Part shown: piece by piece, positions 1 through 11,712 of the stretch | Layout: each line of letters begins with the position of its first letter | Numbering within the stretch: position 1 is the stretch's first letter | Assembly: GCA_022393335.1 (NCBI GenBank) | Contig: JAJEKB010020567.1 | Location: 149,292-213,291, forward strand | DNA from: Macrotrachela quadricornifera | Taxonomy: Eukaryota; Rotifera; Eurotatoria; Philodinida; Philodinidae | DNA length: 64,000 nucleotides | Direction: 5' to 3' | Program-made: the position numbers and the translations under genes | The notes under the pieces: generated by a model | The model's database searches: none | The model's input: only the letters and a program-made list of their open reading frames with translations | Told to the model about the DNA's origin: nothing

Positions 1-115
1 ATAAAAATATATAATGAATAAAATCTCACTAGTCATTCTCCATCAGCAAAAAATGCTAACATATTGCCTAGTTTATTCTTCTTATAGAAAGTCAAATGTA
101 AAGATCGATTGTTAC

Positions 116-2042
116 CTTGTTTCGTTGAATTGTATTCGTAATTATTTCTTCTTTTTTATCACTAATTTCATTATGACGAATATCAAGTGTCGTTAGTGTC
201 TGTCAAAATGAATCGATTAACAATTAATTACAAAACAAAATCTTGAAAAAAAATAAAGTTACGTTGTTATATTGAAGTGCATCCTCAAAATTGGCTGCTC
301 CGAATATCACTAATTTTGTTTCCATTCAGTAAAAGTTCTTTGAGTGTCTAGAAATAAATGACAAATAAATGATAGAATCGGAGTCAATATAACAATACTT
401 GATTATGACGAATGGCATTTGCTAAATATTCTGCTCCAAGATCTCCAATTTCATTGTATCCAATTTCAAGTATTACGAGTGTCTATCAATAATAATGTGT
501 ATCAATAGGAAAATAAGAAATAAAATTATCAGAATGATATAACATTATTTTGTTTAAGTGCATTACTAAGATATTGTGCTCCTTGTGCACCAATATTGTT
601 ATTCTTTAGATTAAGTGTTGTAAGTACCTGGGAATAATAAGGAATGAACATTAAAATAAAAATAAATATGTTTATGATAATATTACTTTGTTTTGTTTAA
701 GTGCATTACTAAGATGTTGAATTCCTTGAATACCGATTTTATTTTTGTACAAATTAAGTCTTATGAGTGTCTGAGAAAGAAAAAGATTAATAATTAACTA
801 GGATATAATGTTGATTAAAGTGATGTTACTTGATTATGATGAAGAGCATTTGCAAGATATTCTGTTCCAACATCGTCAATTTCATTGAATTGAAGATCAA
901 GATTTGTTAATGTCTGGAAAAAGAAAAAAGGAAATGAATGAATGAATAATTGAATAGAAAGATAAAACTACTTTGTTTTGTTTTAATGCTTTACTAAGAT
1001 ATTTTGCGCCTTGAACAGAAATTCTATTACCGAGAAGATTAAGTACTATCAGTGTCTGTGACAAAAACAAAAAATATGTGAATTGATAACAGAATAAGAA
1101 ATCTAATAACTTGATTTTGTTCAAGACCTTTTGATAGATATTCAACTCCTTTATCACTGATTTTATTGTAACTAAGATCAAGTGTTGTAATTGTCTATAT
1201 ATATATAGAATAATAAATAAATAAATATTTATTTCGAAAATCTAATTATATAACATTATTTTGTTTAAGTGAATTTCCAAGATATTTTCCTCCTTGATTA
1301 TCAATTTCATTTGTAGAAAGATGAAGTGAGATGAGTGTCTTAGAAACAAATAATCCAGATATATTTAAATAGATTCAAATCTATTTTACCGTGTTTTGTT
1401 CGAGAGACTTTGCAAGATGTTTTATTCCTTTATCATCGATTTCATTTGAACATAAATGAAGAATTTTTAGTGTCTAGAAAAAATATTGAAATAGAAAGCA
1501 AAATATCGAGGGGGAAAATTACATTGTTTTGTTCGAGTGCATTTCCAAAATGTTTTACTCCTTCAATACCAATTTTGTTGTGATCAAGATGAAGTGATGT
1601 TATTATCTCGAATAAATAAATAGATATAAAAATGATTTTACCTTGTTAAATCGAAGTAGATTGGAAAAATGTTTAGCTGATAAATCATCGATTTCATTGT
1701 ATTCAAGATGAATTGTTGTCAATGACTATGAACAAAATAAAAACGAAATTAAATAGATAGAAAATTGATCTTACTTGATTTTGTTCTAGTACATTTTGAG
1801 CATGTTCTTTAATCGAATTATAGAGAAGTTTAAAGGATAAATCAATTTCAGTACATGTCTATGAAAATTATTTGAGAATAAATTTAAGATTATCATCTTA
1901 TTCGTTCAATAGAATAATTACTTCATATCGATAATAACTCTTTAGAATATTGTTCAGTCTTTTACATACATTTTGACATGATAAAAATATATCAGATTGA
2001 TCGAGATGATCGAGAATACGATAGATTAGTTCTATTGGGATC
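116..2042 (-). CDS. F-box and leucine-rich-repeat protein, one LRR per exon (partial, one exon frameshifted)
   Basis: Fourteen exons are visible, read on the minus strand. The first (1922-2042) encodes about 40 residues starting IPIELIYRILDHLDQSDIF, a typical F-box that would bind Skp1 in an SCF ubiquitin ligase. It follows an AG acceptor. Thirteen LRR exons follow: 1775-1858, 1642-1725, 1523-1606, 1390-1473, 1255-1338, 1111-1194, 972-1055, 830-913, 687-770, 544-627, 399-482, 263-347 and 116-199. All are 84 nt (28 residues) and phase 0 except 263-347, which is 85 nt. Each repeat follows the pattern TLxxLxLxxNxIxxxGxxYLxxALxxN of ribonuclease-inhibitor-like LRRs, the substrate-recognition part of such ligases. 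Introns are about 36-65 bp. Exon 263-347 has one extra base after the ISDI codons, so it is either a pseudogene lesion or an assembly error. The exon 1775-1858 repeat is degenerate. The initiator exon upstream of 2042 and the stop near or before position 1 are not resolved. Confidence 0.8.
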
Positions 2043-3612
2043 CTATCAAACAATAAACATATTCTATTACAATGTGTTATTACATTAAATTGGGAGACAT
2101 ATGTTTAGACGTTATAGCACAGAAAAACTAACCAATCGTTATACTTTAAATACAGTTATATCCAGTGACATCATTCAAATTTGACATTATCCTTTTAATA
2201 GAGATCAATTTGCTTTTGTTTATAATAAACAAGAAAATCAAAATTTTCTTCATATGATTTTATTTTTTATTAAAATCTCTTATTACAACCTGTTGAAATT
2301 GCTTTGATAGAGGAAATTTCTATATAAACAAATATGTCCAATGGTTTGAAATATTTTTTATAGACAAATTCAATTCAATTCAATATATTATGTCAAATGA
2401 AAATATACAATTCATTTAAAGTACATATATAACAATGATGGATAGAAACAATCTAGTTAAAATCATCACGGTGCGTGATTGACATTTTTATAATATCATC
2501 ACGGTATCGCTAGTTTTTCTATGAAAGAACTTTTTAAAACTCACCAATTTGTGTGAGAATCTTTCTTTGATTATCATTGTGATTTGACAGTGACAGATTC
2601 TTAATCACGATGAACGTCTCGCCCATGTGAACATTTTTTGAAATTAAACGCACCCAAACCGCGTTTAAAACGCATTTTGATTCACGAACGCGTTTAGTCT
2701 GCGTTTCAGAGTTACATGGGCGGATTTGAGCAAAGAGATCAACGATTAATCACCAAAAATAACCCGATTTCGATGATCTATATTATAATGTTCATTGTGT
2801 GTCTAGGCTATTATCAGGTCAAAAAAACATGGTTTCAGATTGGTTCGAAAGGTCAAAAAAACATGGTTATAGCTCGAGCTCTAGAGAAAAAATTAGGTTT
2901 GACTATCTTCTTCTTCGTCTATAATAATGTTAAGTGTCTCTGTGTGTGTAACCAGGTTAAAGGAGCAGGAGTGATGGTAGAGATGGGATCAAAGAAGCAT
3001 ATGATTGTTTTCAAAGAAATTTTGTTACCTTTAAATAAATTGAATATGATGCAATAACCTTTGTTTGAGAATAGAGATCGAATTGTCTTGCCACCAGAAA
3101 AGATTTTCTTCATATAGTCAAAGCGACTGTGCAATATGCACGGATTTCTACTAGTATGAAATAAGACACATAAATCTTATTTAGATTAATGGTTTGTATC
3201 AATAAGAGTAAGTCATTTTATTTCTATTCATCTCAACGACAATATCAATATAAATAGGGAAGGTTTATTTCGAAATTAATCATATAAACCATTTATTATT
3301 TGAGTCTGTAATCAAGTAAGTATCTTCTTCCTAAGAATTCTAATGTAAGTTAAAGCATTTATTAAATAATAAATTTCTTGTTAGTGATTAAAAAATTCAC
3401 CTTATATATATATATAGAATTATAATATTTGATAAGCAAAATAGATTATAGTTAAGTGAAAGTAGATTAATATAATAATAATTGTTTAAAGAAAAAACAA
3501 AATTCGATTAAATTTGTTGAATAATTAAATTTTTATTGAATCGAATAAGTCGAGCCAATTTGAAAGCAAATTGAACAATTATTATCTTAAGAATAATTAA
3601 AATAAAATAATC
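2043..3612. other. Gene-poor stretch upstream of the F-box/LRR gene
   Basis: AT-rich sequence with no convincing gene apart from the short repeat element at 2622-2720. The missing first exon of the F-box/LRR gene should lie in its left part; an ATG-led stretch on the minus strand near 2185 was considered, but its splice phase does not fit. An open frame at 2716-3057 starts inside the repeat element and resembles no family I know. Confidence 0.5.
2622..2720. mobile_element. Short CCCA...TGGG element with CG target duplication
   Basis: A 99-bp sequence bounded by CCCATGTGA at the left and TTACATGGG at the right (inverted termini CCCATGTRA). CG lies directly outside both ends (2620-2621 and 2721-2722). 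The interior is made of repeated AAACGC/CGCGTTTA motifs and forms imperfect palindromes. The ends and the 2-bp duplication resemble the elements at 7981-10336, 27007-27252 and 30223-30491. No coding capacity. Confidence 0.5.
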
Positions 3613-5111
3613 TTAAATATAAGTAATACATACTGTTCCAACATATACAGCTATACATAGAAATAAAAATGCTAATGCAAGTCCTGAAACACGAGCAACA
3701 GCACCTTTCATTGCCCTCTTATCAGCATTAGTTAAACGAGTTGAATTTGATGATGTTGAATTTGATATTGAATCAAAATCGATTGAATTTACCACAATCA
3801 TAGCAACACCTGTAATAGCTAATCCACTGAGAACAACTATTATGAAAATTCCAAGGAATATTCCAAATATAACAAGGATTATTATACCAAACCAACCAAA
3901 CTTTAAATAATAATAGAAAATAAAACTATTTTTAATATCAACATTAATTCAATAAGAAACAATTTCATTCTCCTTTTTTTTTTAAAAATAATATTTTATC
4001 ATAACAAATCTTTAGACTCAACTAAAATAGAGAGATTCCTTGCTGCAAATCTTGTATATATGACGGATCCATGTTAGACTTCAACTATTATTCATATGAA
4101 ACATAGGGATTGTTCAGGCCATATATAAGTCATATGTTGATAATCCTTAAATGATCCGCATATGTCTATGCTTCATTCGAATAATAGGAAAAGAAAATGC
4201 GTTGCTCAAATCTGATTAGTCAAAAAAAATGATCAATAGGAGAGGGATCAGACGTGATACTCGCCATTATATATATATAGATAGATTAGATTTCTTCTAA
4301 TCATCATCAATTAATAATATGGTCGCAAGTAAACATGAGCGGAGGTAGCCTTTTTTGGTTTCAGGTTTCTATCCCAGTTCTAGTAAAAAAAGATAAATTT
4401 TGGATCCGGTTTATTCATTTCTATCTGAGATGGTAAAGTATGATCGTGCATATATCGATGATTTCTTGCAGAATATTTCCAAGACATGAGTTGGAACAAT
4501 ATAACATTGAACATAACTCTTAAAGGTTCAGTCTCAGTCTCAGTCTTCGTCTCGGCTTTGTTTAATTGTCAAAGTGGAATTCACAGTGAATACATCGAAA
4601 AAGCTTGGTGAGATGTCTATTTTAAGCGGGGCAATATCAAACAGATTTCGTCAATGAAAATTGTTTAAAGAAAGATTTTTCTCAAGATTGTTAAGTGAGA
4701 ACAAAAAAAACGTTTTAAAAAGTAAACACATACGACATGTAGTCCTCTTTCATAGTATTTATAAGTAACGAATAATCCAAATCCATAGTAAATTATTGAT
4801 AATATAGGTAGAATAAATTCAGCATATCCACTTGAATATTTTATATTATAGACAATTCCAATAATTGTATTGATTAAACAAAGACCCTAGAACATACAAA
4901 TTTAATAAAACTTAAATTAGAATATTTTTTCATTATTCTTATTTAAATAAAATAAGAATTCGAAACTTACAAGACAAAATCCAAGTATAAACAATAGAAT
5001 TTTTCGAATTCGTTGTACTTGAGGATCTTGATCCAAGTTGAATTTTCTGTTAACAGAAATTGAATTTTCTGTTGTCATACCTACTTTTCCACTTCCTGAT
5101 TCGTATTGCAT
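3613..5111 (-). CDS. Four-transmembrane (tetraspan-like) membrane protein, function unknown
   Basis: Three exons join in phase 0: 4971-5111 (donor GTAAGT), 4734-4886 (acceptor CTAG, donor GTATGT) and 3613-3900. The product is 193 residues. It starts MQYESGSGKVGMTTENSI, with a polar N-terminus of about 34 residues. Segment 1 is IRKILLFILGFCL and continues into exon 2. Segment 2 is FILPILSIIYYGFGLFV. Segment 3 is rich in I, L, F and V (FGIIILVIFGIFLGIFIIVV), and segment 4 is near the C-terminus (GLALAFLFLCIAVYVGTVCI). Between segments 3 and 4 lies a polar loop with N-glycosylation-type NST/NSTR motifs. The splice signals, uninterrupted phase and membrane topology argue that the gene is real. 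I do not recognise the family; tetraspanin CCG and claudin motifs are absent. Intron 2 (833 bp) contains a dispersed repeat at about 4098-4290. Confidence 0.7.
4098..4290. repeat. Dispersed repeat inside intron 2 of the tetraspan gene
   Basis: Two blocks here match the region 17.1-17.4 kb. GAAACATAGGGATTGTTCAG resembles GAAACATAGGGTTGTTTGGA near 17110. The block AAAAAATGATCAATAGGAGA with the following GGGATC..ACGTGA at about 4226-4262 resembles the sequence near 17333. The shared order suggests two copies of one non-coding repeat. Confidence 0.45.
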
Positions 5112-6520
5112 TTTAATACTGTCTTATTATCTTGTCTTATGACTAAATATGCGAAAACATGTAAACAACGCAAGTAACAGGAAAAAGAAAAAAGATAGGA
5201 ACGAACAAAAAAACAAATGTTTCTTCATAACGGACGTTATATATAGAACAGAAAAAAGAAACCTCTATTCCATTAACGACGTTAAGGAAATGAGATATGC
5301 AGAAACGCAAAAAAAAACAAAATATATCGATGCATTCATGGAAAAATAGATGTAATAAGAATATTTCACCTTGAATAATGAATAATAAAAATAAAAAATT
5401 TCTTATATTAACTATTACATTTAATTCATAAATATTCTTCGAGACTCTATCTTCATATACTCGATTTATCGACAATTGAATATTTTTAAATAAATTCTTA
5501 AGATGATAATCAACAACAATTACATTCATCATACATTCTTAATATTATTCCGATAAAGATTCACATTTATAAGATAGAACTTTTTCTTTATTACATTTAT
5601 ATAAATCGACAATTTGTAACAAAAAAAAACGAGACACAATATCAATTAATACAAATCTATGATAATTATTCTCTCTCTCTCTATATATCGTTTAAACTTG
5701 TAAATATTCCCATTAAACAAGATATATATTCTGTTTAATTGATGATTAATATTCCATTTGATATAGACTTGTCCCAATAGAAATTCAATTTGTCTATTCA
5801 GTTTTCATTCGTCTATAACAGATGTCACGTTTTTAAAGGCTTTGAAGTTTAGTGATATTTGTTTTTAAAACTCCCTATCGTTTTTGGTTTGATAAGACAT
5901 GGACTCATGTTCATTCATTCCCCTTTATCCTATTTCGATTTTTTTCTAATACATATTAATCGATAGACGAAAGAACATATTACACGACAGGATACTTTTC
6001 ATCGAAAAATCCATATTGGAAAATGTCTGAATTGGGCAGAATCAAGCATGTATTGATGCGGATCTTCTATAATCCTTCTAATCATCTATCCAACAGAAAT
6101 ATTTTTCTTGTTTCGAGTCCATGGAAAAGACGATATATGCTGATAGAAAATTACATTTATATTTAATAATCCTATTGATTGTCAGAATGATGAATACTGC
6201 AACGGGCGAACAAGCGGATTGTTGAATCGTCACAGTATCGCTATGGTATCGGATGATTGTCGAATTGACATGGCAATGAGTTGTTCCAGTACCTTAAAAG
6301 CGTAACATGGTCAATCGACATTGTATTATTGTTAATGAAGACTCATACCGTTATCTTTCAACAGAAAATTATCTAACTGTCAACGTCTTCAAATGAATTG
6401 TTTGTGATAAATGAACGACAAATGCTCTAATGAATCATTTTATTTGAGTCAGTGAATTTCGTTTAGATTCGTGAGAAAAGCAATAATCATAAGGTTGCCC
6501 TCCAATTCATTTCGCCTATA
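5112..6520. other. Intergenic stretch without a recognisable gene
   Basis: AT-rich, with a small CT microsatellite near 5670. Open frames at 5143-5532 (minus) and 5149-5349 (plus) overlap each other, are biased to Phe/Ile or Lys/Asn and show no domain or splice context. I see nothing else. Confidence 0.5.
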
Positions 6521-6525
6521 GATTA

Positions 6526-6697
6526 GGCATGCACCGAACACATTCGCTATTTCACATGACCTTTGGCATGCTCCAAAAACCTCTAAGACAGCTAGATAAA
6601 TACTTAACACTATCGAAATCGGTTGTATAGCACACAAACCCGAACTATGACCATTCGGTCTCAAACCCCGTGTTCAAGTTCGGGTTCGATGCATGCC
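6526..6697. mobile_element. Small MITE with TA target duplication
   Basis: Inverted termini GGCATGCACCGAAC (left) and GTTCGATGCATGCC (right) differ at one position. TA flanks both ends (6524-6525, 6698-6699). It is 172 bp without coding capacity. TA duplication fits a Tc1/mariner-type non-autonomous element, but the termini match no element in this window. Confidence 0.5.
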
Positions 6698-6839
6698 TAC
6701 TTTAGATGGACACGAATACACAATCTATATTCGTGGCGATATATCTATTACAGTTGATACAGATGATGAAGCACGAAAAATATTAGATCAATTAAGAAAA
6801 ACCACTTTGCAAATTATCGAAAATATTACACATAAATAG
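6693..6839 (+). CDS. Short orphan coding tail (48 residues), possible last exon
   Basis: The open frame reads TLDGHEYTIYIRGDISIT, then a hydrophilic helix-like tail (DDEARKILDQLRKTT...) and stop TAG. The composition looks like a real protein end rather than random AT-rich sequence. The only ATG (6693) lies inside the right terminus of the MITE at 6526-6697, so the native upstream exon is probably missing or hidden. No family recognised. Confidence 0.3.
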   Translation: MPTLDGHEYTIYIRGDISITVDTDDEARKILDQLRKTTLQIIENITHK

Positions 6840-7436
6840 TAAAGAAGCCTCAATCAACACTGAAGACATTATTAATTATCTTTACTTTTCGATTGTCATA
6901 CTTCGTTGACATGTGCATGTTTATGTGAATGTCCTTGAAAACATTGTTCTATTGACATGAAGTGTTAAGGAACACCATCTGTAGTTTCTATCATTCATTA
7001 CAATCTGTTCAATTCCTCCAAAATATACTTATTTTGATTCATTATGATCTCGTTTGATATCGATATAGATATACAGTAATGTAAAAAAAAAGTTGCCGCT
7101 AGATTTTTAAAAATTTCTCATACTGAAAACGAGAAATGAGGATACTTTTTTTAACTGATCGATAACACATGTACTATAGTATACAACAATAAGAATTAAT
7201 AAAAACTTTTGTTATCCTCTCGAATCAATAAAAACAAAATATCCTGCTTTTTCCTAAACCAGTGAAAGAATTTCGAAGGTACACGTAGAGATCTGTGTTG
7301 ACCCTTTCTTCATGACCAATAAAACCCAATGATTACTCGATAATAGTTACTATAGTGAACGTCAGAAAATAGTTTCACTTGATGTTGTATATTCAGAATT
7401 TTAACCTCTCTAAAATGGCATAAATAAATTCGTAAA
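6840..7436. other. Intergenic stretch, nothing recognised
   Basis: AT-rich spacer between the short coding tail and the left terminus of the mariner-like element. No gene, RNA or clear repeat seen. Confidence 0.5.
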
Positions 7437-7980
7437 TATAGAGTGTTAAAAAATATTTACGCCCTCCCCCTTAGCGACATAATGAATCAATGATATAATC
7501 AACTATTTTATACTAGATTAAAGCCCATCAAAAACTGCGTCTAAGGACCTAATTGAAATAAACAATAGACAGATAATTATCAAAATATTTTGGACACACA
7601 TGAAAATGCCGTAAATTATACAGTTTCGAGTCTAGGAAAAAACTATCGTACCACTCATCGAATCAAATTGTGAATTATAGAATTTCCAATTTATTAGCAA
7701 TATAAAATGCTCACAAATAAGCGTTTATGACAAAGTTCAGATATTTGTATGTCCTCCTCTAGCTGCTTCGATAGCATCAAATCTTTTTCTCATTGAACAT
7801 AGCACATCAATAAAAAGATCTGTCTCATTTTCGAAATCCTTGAGTGTATTCTCAACGTTTGTTTTTAGTATATCATAACCCAGAACTTCATTCCTTCATC
7901 TTCCAAAAGATGCTGTGTTGCATTGGCCTTCATACAGAATGTCTTATCATGAAGAAATATAACTTCATCTGTGTCAAGAA

Positions 7981-10336
7981 CCCAGGTCGAAGATTCCGGC
8001 CTCCGGAAACGGTTAGGAACCGGCCGGAAACGGCGTCTTTCCGGGAGCATTCTGGCCGTTTCCGCACAAGGAAATCGCTGGAACCGGCCGGAAAAAACAC
8101 GGATCAGGGAAGCAGTATTCCGGACCGGAAAGCAATCGTACCGGAAACGGTGTATTCCAAGCATTTCCGCAAGCTAGAAAACAAACGGATCGATACCGTA
8201 TCCTGCTGGAAAAAAACCAGGAACCCATGGGATACGTTCGTAAAACAACCCGGATCCCTCCTGAACCACAGCGGAATTATCTCGTAAAATTTCGGAAAAA
8301 ACCGGAAAAGACACCGTTTCCCGCAATAAAATTTAAAAGACTTTCTTAAAATAATGAATCCGTCGAAGGGAAAAGTCTCAATGAGACTTCATGAAGTCTC
8401 ATTGATGCTTCTTAATGATATAAATCAATAAATATCAAACTCTTGATACGAAATAAAAGTCTTATTTAGCCTTTTCAATGATATGTTTCATTGACTCTTC
8501 AATATACCTCGTAAACGAGGTAAGAGTCTAATTGAGACGTCTCAAAGACCTAAACTAATGTGTAATGATCAAAGCCTTCATCCTCATAAGAGTTAAAACA
8601 TTCATCGAGCCTATTCAATTAGGAACTCTACTAACAAAGCTTAGAATCTCAACGGCTAGGTTAGTCAAACTATTTTATAAATGGTGTATAACCCAGGGTG
8701 AAGCTAACCGTAACGCTTAGGAAACCAAACCTTTCCTAAAATACATATCATACCGAAAATGTATCGAAACCTACGTTCTCAATATCTAACAGTCACTCCT
8801 AGATATATACCCAAACATTCAAAACAAAACACTCACTAGGTAATTGACCTATAGTTTCAATCTGACATCTCAATATTATGAAAGATCTTTACGAAAAAAA
8901 TGTTATCTACCCTTAACCTTACGCATACAAAATAATCTACCTTTTTACTTCGTTTTTTTCCTAAGTTCAAAAGAGACTGAAAATAATTTTTCGTTTCACT
9001 AAAATGAGTAAAAAAATCCTACCTGAAGTATTTTTCATACGAAAAAAAGTGTTACTATGTGTATGTGAAATACTTGAAACAGGCTCTCTTATATAGGCTG
9101 ACATGTTCAAAACAAAACGGTGAGTGGGTAAGCGGCCTAAAGTCTCAATGAGACGTCTCAATATTATGAAAGATTTTTATCAAAAAATTTTATCTACCCC
9201 TAACCTTATGCATACAAAATAATCTATCCTTATACTTCGTTTTTTTCCTAAGTTCAAAAGAGACTGAAAATGATTTTTCATCTTACTAAAATCAATAAAA
9301 AAATTCCTACCTGAAGTATTTTTCGTACGAGGAAAAGTATCGCAGTGTGTATGTGAATTATTTTGAATGGGCTCGCCTATATAGAGTGACATATTCAAAA
9401 CCAATTGTTGAGTGGGTAGTTGAACTAAAGCCTCAATGAAACATTTGTAAAGTACAAAGGATCTTCTGGAGAAAACGTTTCTCGTTGACGTCAGTTGTAG
9501 GAGATAGTGTATTATCACACTCTACATTTCGGTTATTTTGTAAGAGGAAGTCAGATTTTTTTTCAGTAGTCATCAACGTCTGAGATGTGGGAGCGACATG
9601 AATGTTTTTTACATCGATGAAAGCCTTCGTGGAGTCTCATAATTCGCTTCATTAGTTGTGCTAAAATTTGGGTAGTTTTTTATGAGTCTTTCGGTAGATC
9701 ATTGTGCGGCAGATAAAAAATAGCTGTAAAGATGTTATACTGGTGTAGTGAAATAATTAACATAAATTTCCATATCATGTACTGTTGTAAAATGGGGTTG
9801 TTTTTGTAACTTTCTAATTAAAAGAGATCCTAATGAATTTAAGTGACAAAATTTTGATCAATTTATAGTATATTTTCAATTTCTGATGTTATTTTTAGAC
9901 GTTGGTTTTTGGTCAAATTTTTTATAGTAATGAGCTGTAAGAAAATGCTAAAAAAGAAACACTATTTTTAATAAGAGATTGATTTATTAGTCAAAAGATC
10001 GTATGACTCAGCACAGCTTGAGATTCCTATTGTTAGTTCGGAACTGCTACATATGGTTGATATGTATATGAGTATCATTTCCCAATATAGGAATCAGCGG
10101 GAACAGTACGGAAAATGGTGATTATGGAACCGGACATATACGGCAAGTTCTGAAAATACGGATCCGGGCGGAAAGTCACCAGATTTTTTCCGACAGCTTT
10201 CCCGGCCGTTTCCGGGCAGATATGGCAGGAAAGTGAGCGGAAAACTCCGGCAACTTCCGGTCCGGAATACTGCTTCCCTGATCCGGTGATTTCCGATGAA
10301 TTCCGGCCGGATCCGGCCCGTACGCTTCGACCTGGG
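7981..10336. mobile_element. CCCA...TGGG element (2.36 kb) inserted in the mariner transposase, AA target duplication
   Basis: Termini are CCCAGGTCGAAG (left) and CTTCGACCTGGG (right), perfect inverted repeats of 12 bp, flanked by AA at 7979-7980 and 10337-10338. Both outer 300-bp zones are unusually GC-rich and built from CCGGAA, TTCCGG and GGCCGG words, while the centre is AT-rich. The centre holds a 288-bp tandem duplication (about 8810-9440) and short GTCTCAATGAGAC-type palindromes (8370-8620). Open frames in the GC-rich arms differ from frame to frame and are a by-product of base composition. I see no transposase, so it is presumably non-autonomous. Confidence 0.7.
8810..9440. repeat. 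Tandem duplication with 288-bp period
   Basis: The motif CAATATTATGAAAGAT at 8871 recurs at 9159, and ACCTGAAGTATTTTTC at 9021 recurs at 9309; both spacings are 288 bp. About 2.2 units are present, with perhaps 85-90% identity by eye. Open frames at 8967-9161 and 9180-9518 (minus) are parallel readings of the two copies (both contain SHTHxxTFxRxKNTSGR). That could mean former coding sequence, but no family is recognised. Confidence 0.65.
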
Positions 10337-11712
10337 AACATTGGCTGGATCACGAAGAAATGGAATTACATGTTGTTGCAAAATAACTTCACGAAAACAG
10401 GCTCCATCCTAAGATTGTCCATCTTTCTTCAGAACCCAAAGAAGTCTCTTTGCAGTAAACATAATAAAAATTCCGATGCATTTCGCATTCTGAACCATTT
10501 CACAATAGCTTTCATTGATGCTGATATCTTCGATACTTTTTGCCCAAATTCTGTCATTTTGATGTTTCCGTTTTCTTACCACATAAATATAAAATTCGTC
10601 TGAAGGTTCGACATGCAGAAAATTTTCTTCAGTCTAATCAGCAATAAAGTTTGCAAGCCATTTGCGATCTTCAATGGCTTTGCAATCACATGGAAAGGTT
10701 TTAATCCTTGTCGGTGGCGTTCATTATGAGCAGTCACATAACTCACTCGTTATCCCGTTTTCTCCAAAACTTCCCTTGCAACCTTTCTGGAGCCACTCCC
10801 CCTGATACCACTTGCAGAAGTAATGATCTTTTTGCCCTCCTGGGAGAGTACCTGAGGTCGACCACGTCCGAATTGTGTATAACACTCTTCGATTGTGTTA
10901 TTCGAATGTCGTCTAACTAAATTTTCACTACGGTGGAGCGTTTCAGAAATTCATTGACGAGTAATAGATGAGCTTCCCGTTGTGGCAATCATTTCATCGT
11001 GTATTTCACGATACGTAGTGCAACGGATTCTGTCCACAAATCGTTATTCTTCTGAATTATGCAGAAGATTAGCCATTTTGATTCAATAAATTGATGTAGC
11101 ACTGGTTTATTGTTATTTTAATACTATTTAATTCAACTTGTAGTGCTATCGAAACGGTTAGTTGCACAAATAACAAATACACAGTGAAAGAATGAAATGA
11201 GAAAAAATTGAAGCAGCGCTTACAATTATTCATTCTCTGCTCTACATTCTTCTGTTATCTGTCCATGCGTGATGCAGACATAATCTATACTTATCATTTC
11301 TTTCTCTGTTTCTTCTCCTCGTTGCTAGCCGTGGATAGTGAGTTCTTTGCGATTAACAACAAACATCTTATCCAGTTCGTGCACGTGTGTCGTAACAGTC
11401 GAAAAGAATAATTGCGAACAAGAACTATGTCAAGTGAAAAAAGACTCTCTTGTAACAGAATACGCATTTATTACCATTTTAAACGGATGTAAACCACAAT
11501 GCCTCAACAAGTAATTAATGCGTAAAAAAAACGTAATAAATTTTTGTTAGATTCGAAATTGTATAATTTACGACATTTTCATGTGGGTCCAAAATATTAG
11601 GCCCTTAGACGTAGTTTTTGACGGGCTTTAATCTGGTATAAAATAGTTGATTATATCATTTATTCATTATGTCGTTAAGGTAGGGGGCGTAAAGGTTTTT
11701 TAACACCCTGTA

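Larger units (their letters stand above)
7738..11076 (-). pseudogene. Tc1/mariner-type transposase, degenerate and interrupted
   Basis: Read on the minus strand, the gene starts MANLLHNSEE at 11076 and meets in-frame stops in the N-terminal helix-turn-helix half (ITRQ*ISETLHR, EKTG*RVSY). The middle encodes WAKSIEDISINESYCEM and NAKCIGIFIMFTAKRLLWVL, up to FLRDPANV at about 10337. After the insertion at 7981-10336 it resumes with LDTDEVIFLHDKTFCMKA and ends IEAARGGHTNI with TGA at 7738-7740. The order and motifs are those of a single Tc1/mariner-superfamily transposase. The frame across the insertion is regained if one AA copy of the duplicated target is removed with the element. It is non-functional because of stops and frameshifts. 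Confidence 0.75.
7439..11710 (-). mobile_element. Tc1/mariner-like element with long terminal inverted repeats, split by a second element
   Basis: The right end is CAGGGTGTTAAAAAA read inwards from 11710. The left end from 7439 is TAGAGTGTTAAAAAA. TA lies outside both ends (7437-7438, 11711-11712). The inverted similarity continues for roughly 190 bp, with about 30 extra bases in the left copy. The total of 4.27 kb is unusually long because a 2356-bp CCCA-ended element (7981-10336) sits inside the transposase gene. Without it the element is about 1.9 kb. Confidence 0.8.

Noticed and set aside
116..1858. Regular alternation of similar 84-bp blocks and 36-65-bp spacers, superficially like a CRISPR array
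   Set aside because: The blocks are diverged LRR exons with splice sites and phase; spacers are introns.
2140..2190. Candidate first exon of the F-box gene (MSNLNDVT...)
   Set aside because: None of its possible donors gives the phase needed by the F-box exon.
2716..3057. 113-residue plus-strand open frame
   Set aside because: It starts inside a repeat element, has no domain and is overlapped by another frame; composition gives no support.
5143..5532. 129-residue minus-strand hydrophobic frame
   Set aside because: Phe/Ile-rich by base composition, no splice context, no recognisable family.
6672..6700. GGGTTCGATGCATG resembling a tRNA B box
   Set aside because: No A box or cloverleaf partner; it is the right terminus of the MITE at 6526-6697.
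7844..8287. Overlapping open frames in several phases within CCGG-rich sequence
   Set aside because: Open because the CCGGAA repeats lack stops; part belongs to the transposase tail on the minus strand.
10075..10603. Arg/Pro-rich open frames on both strands
   Set aside because: Same GC-rich element arm; only the minus-strand segment after 10337 is transposase.
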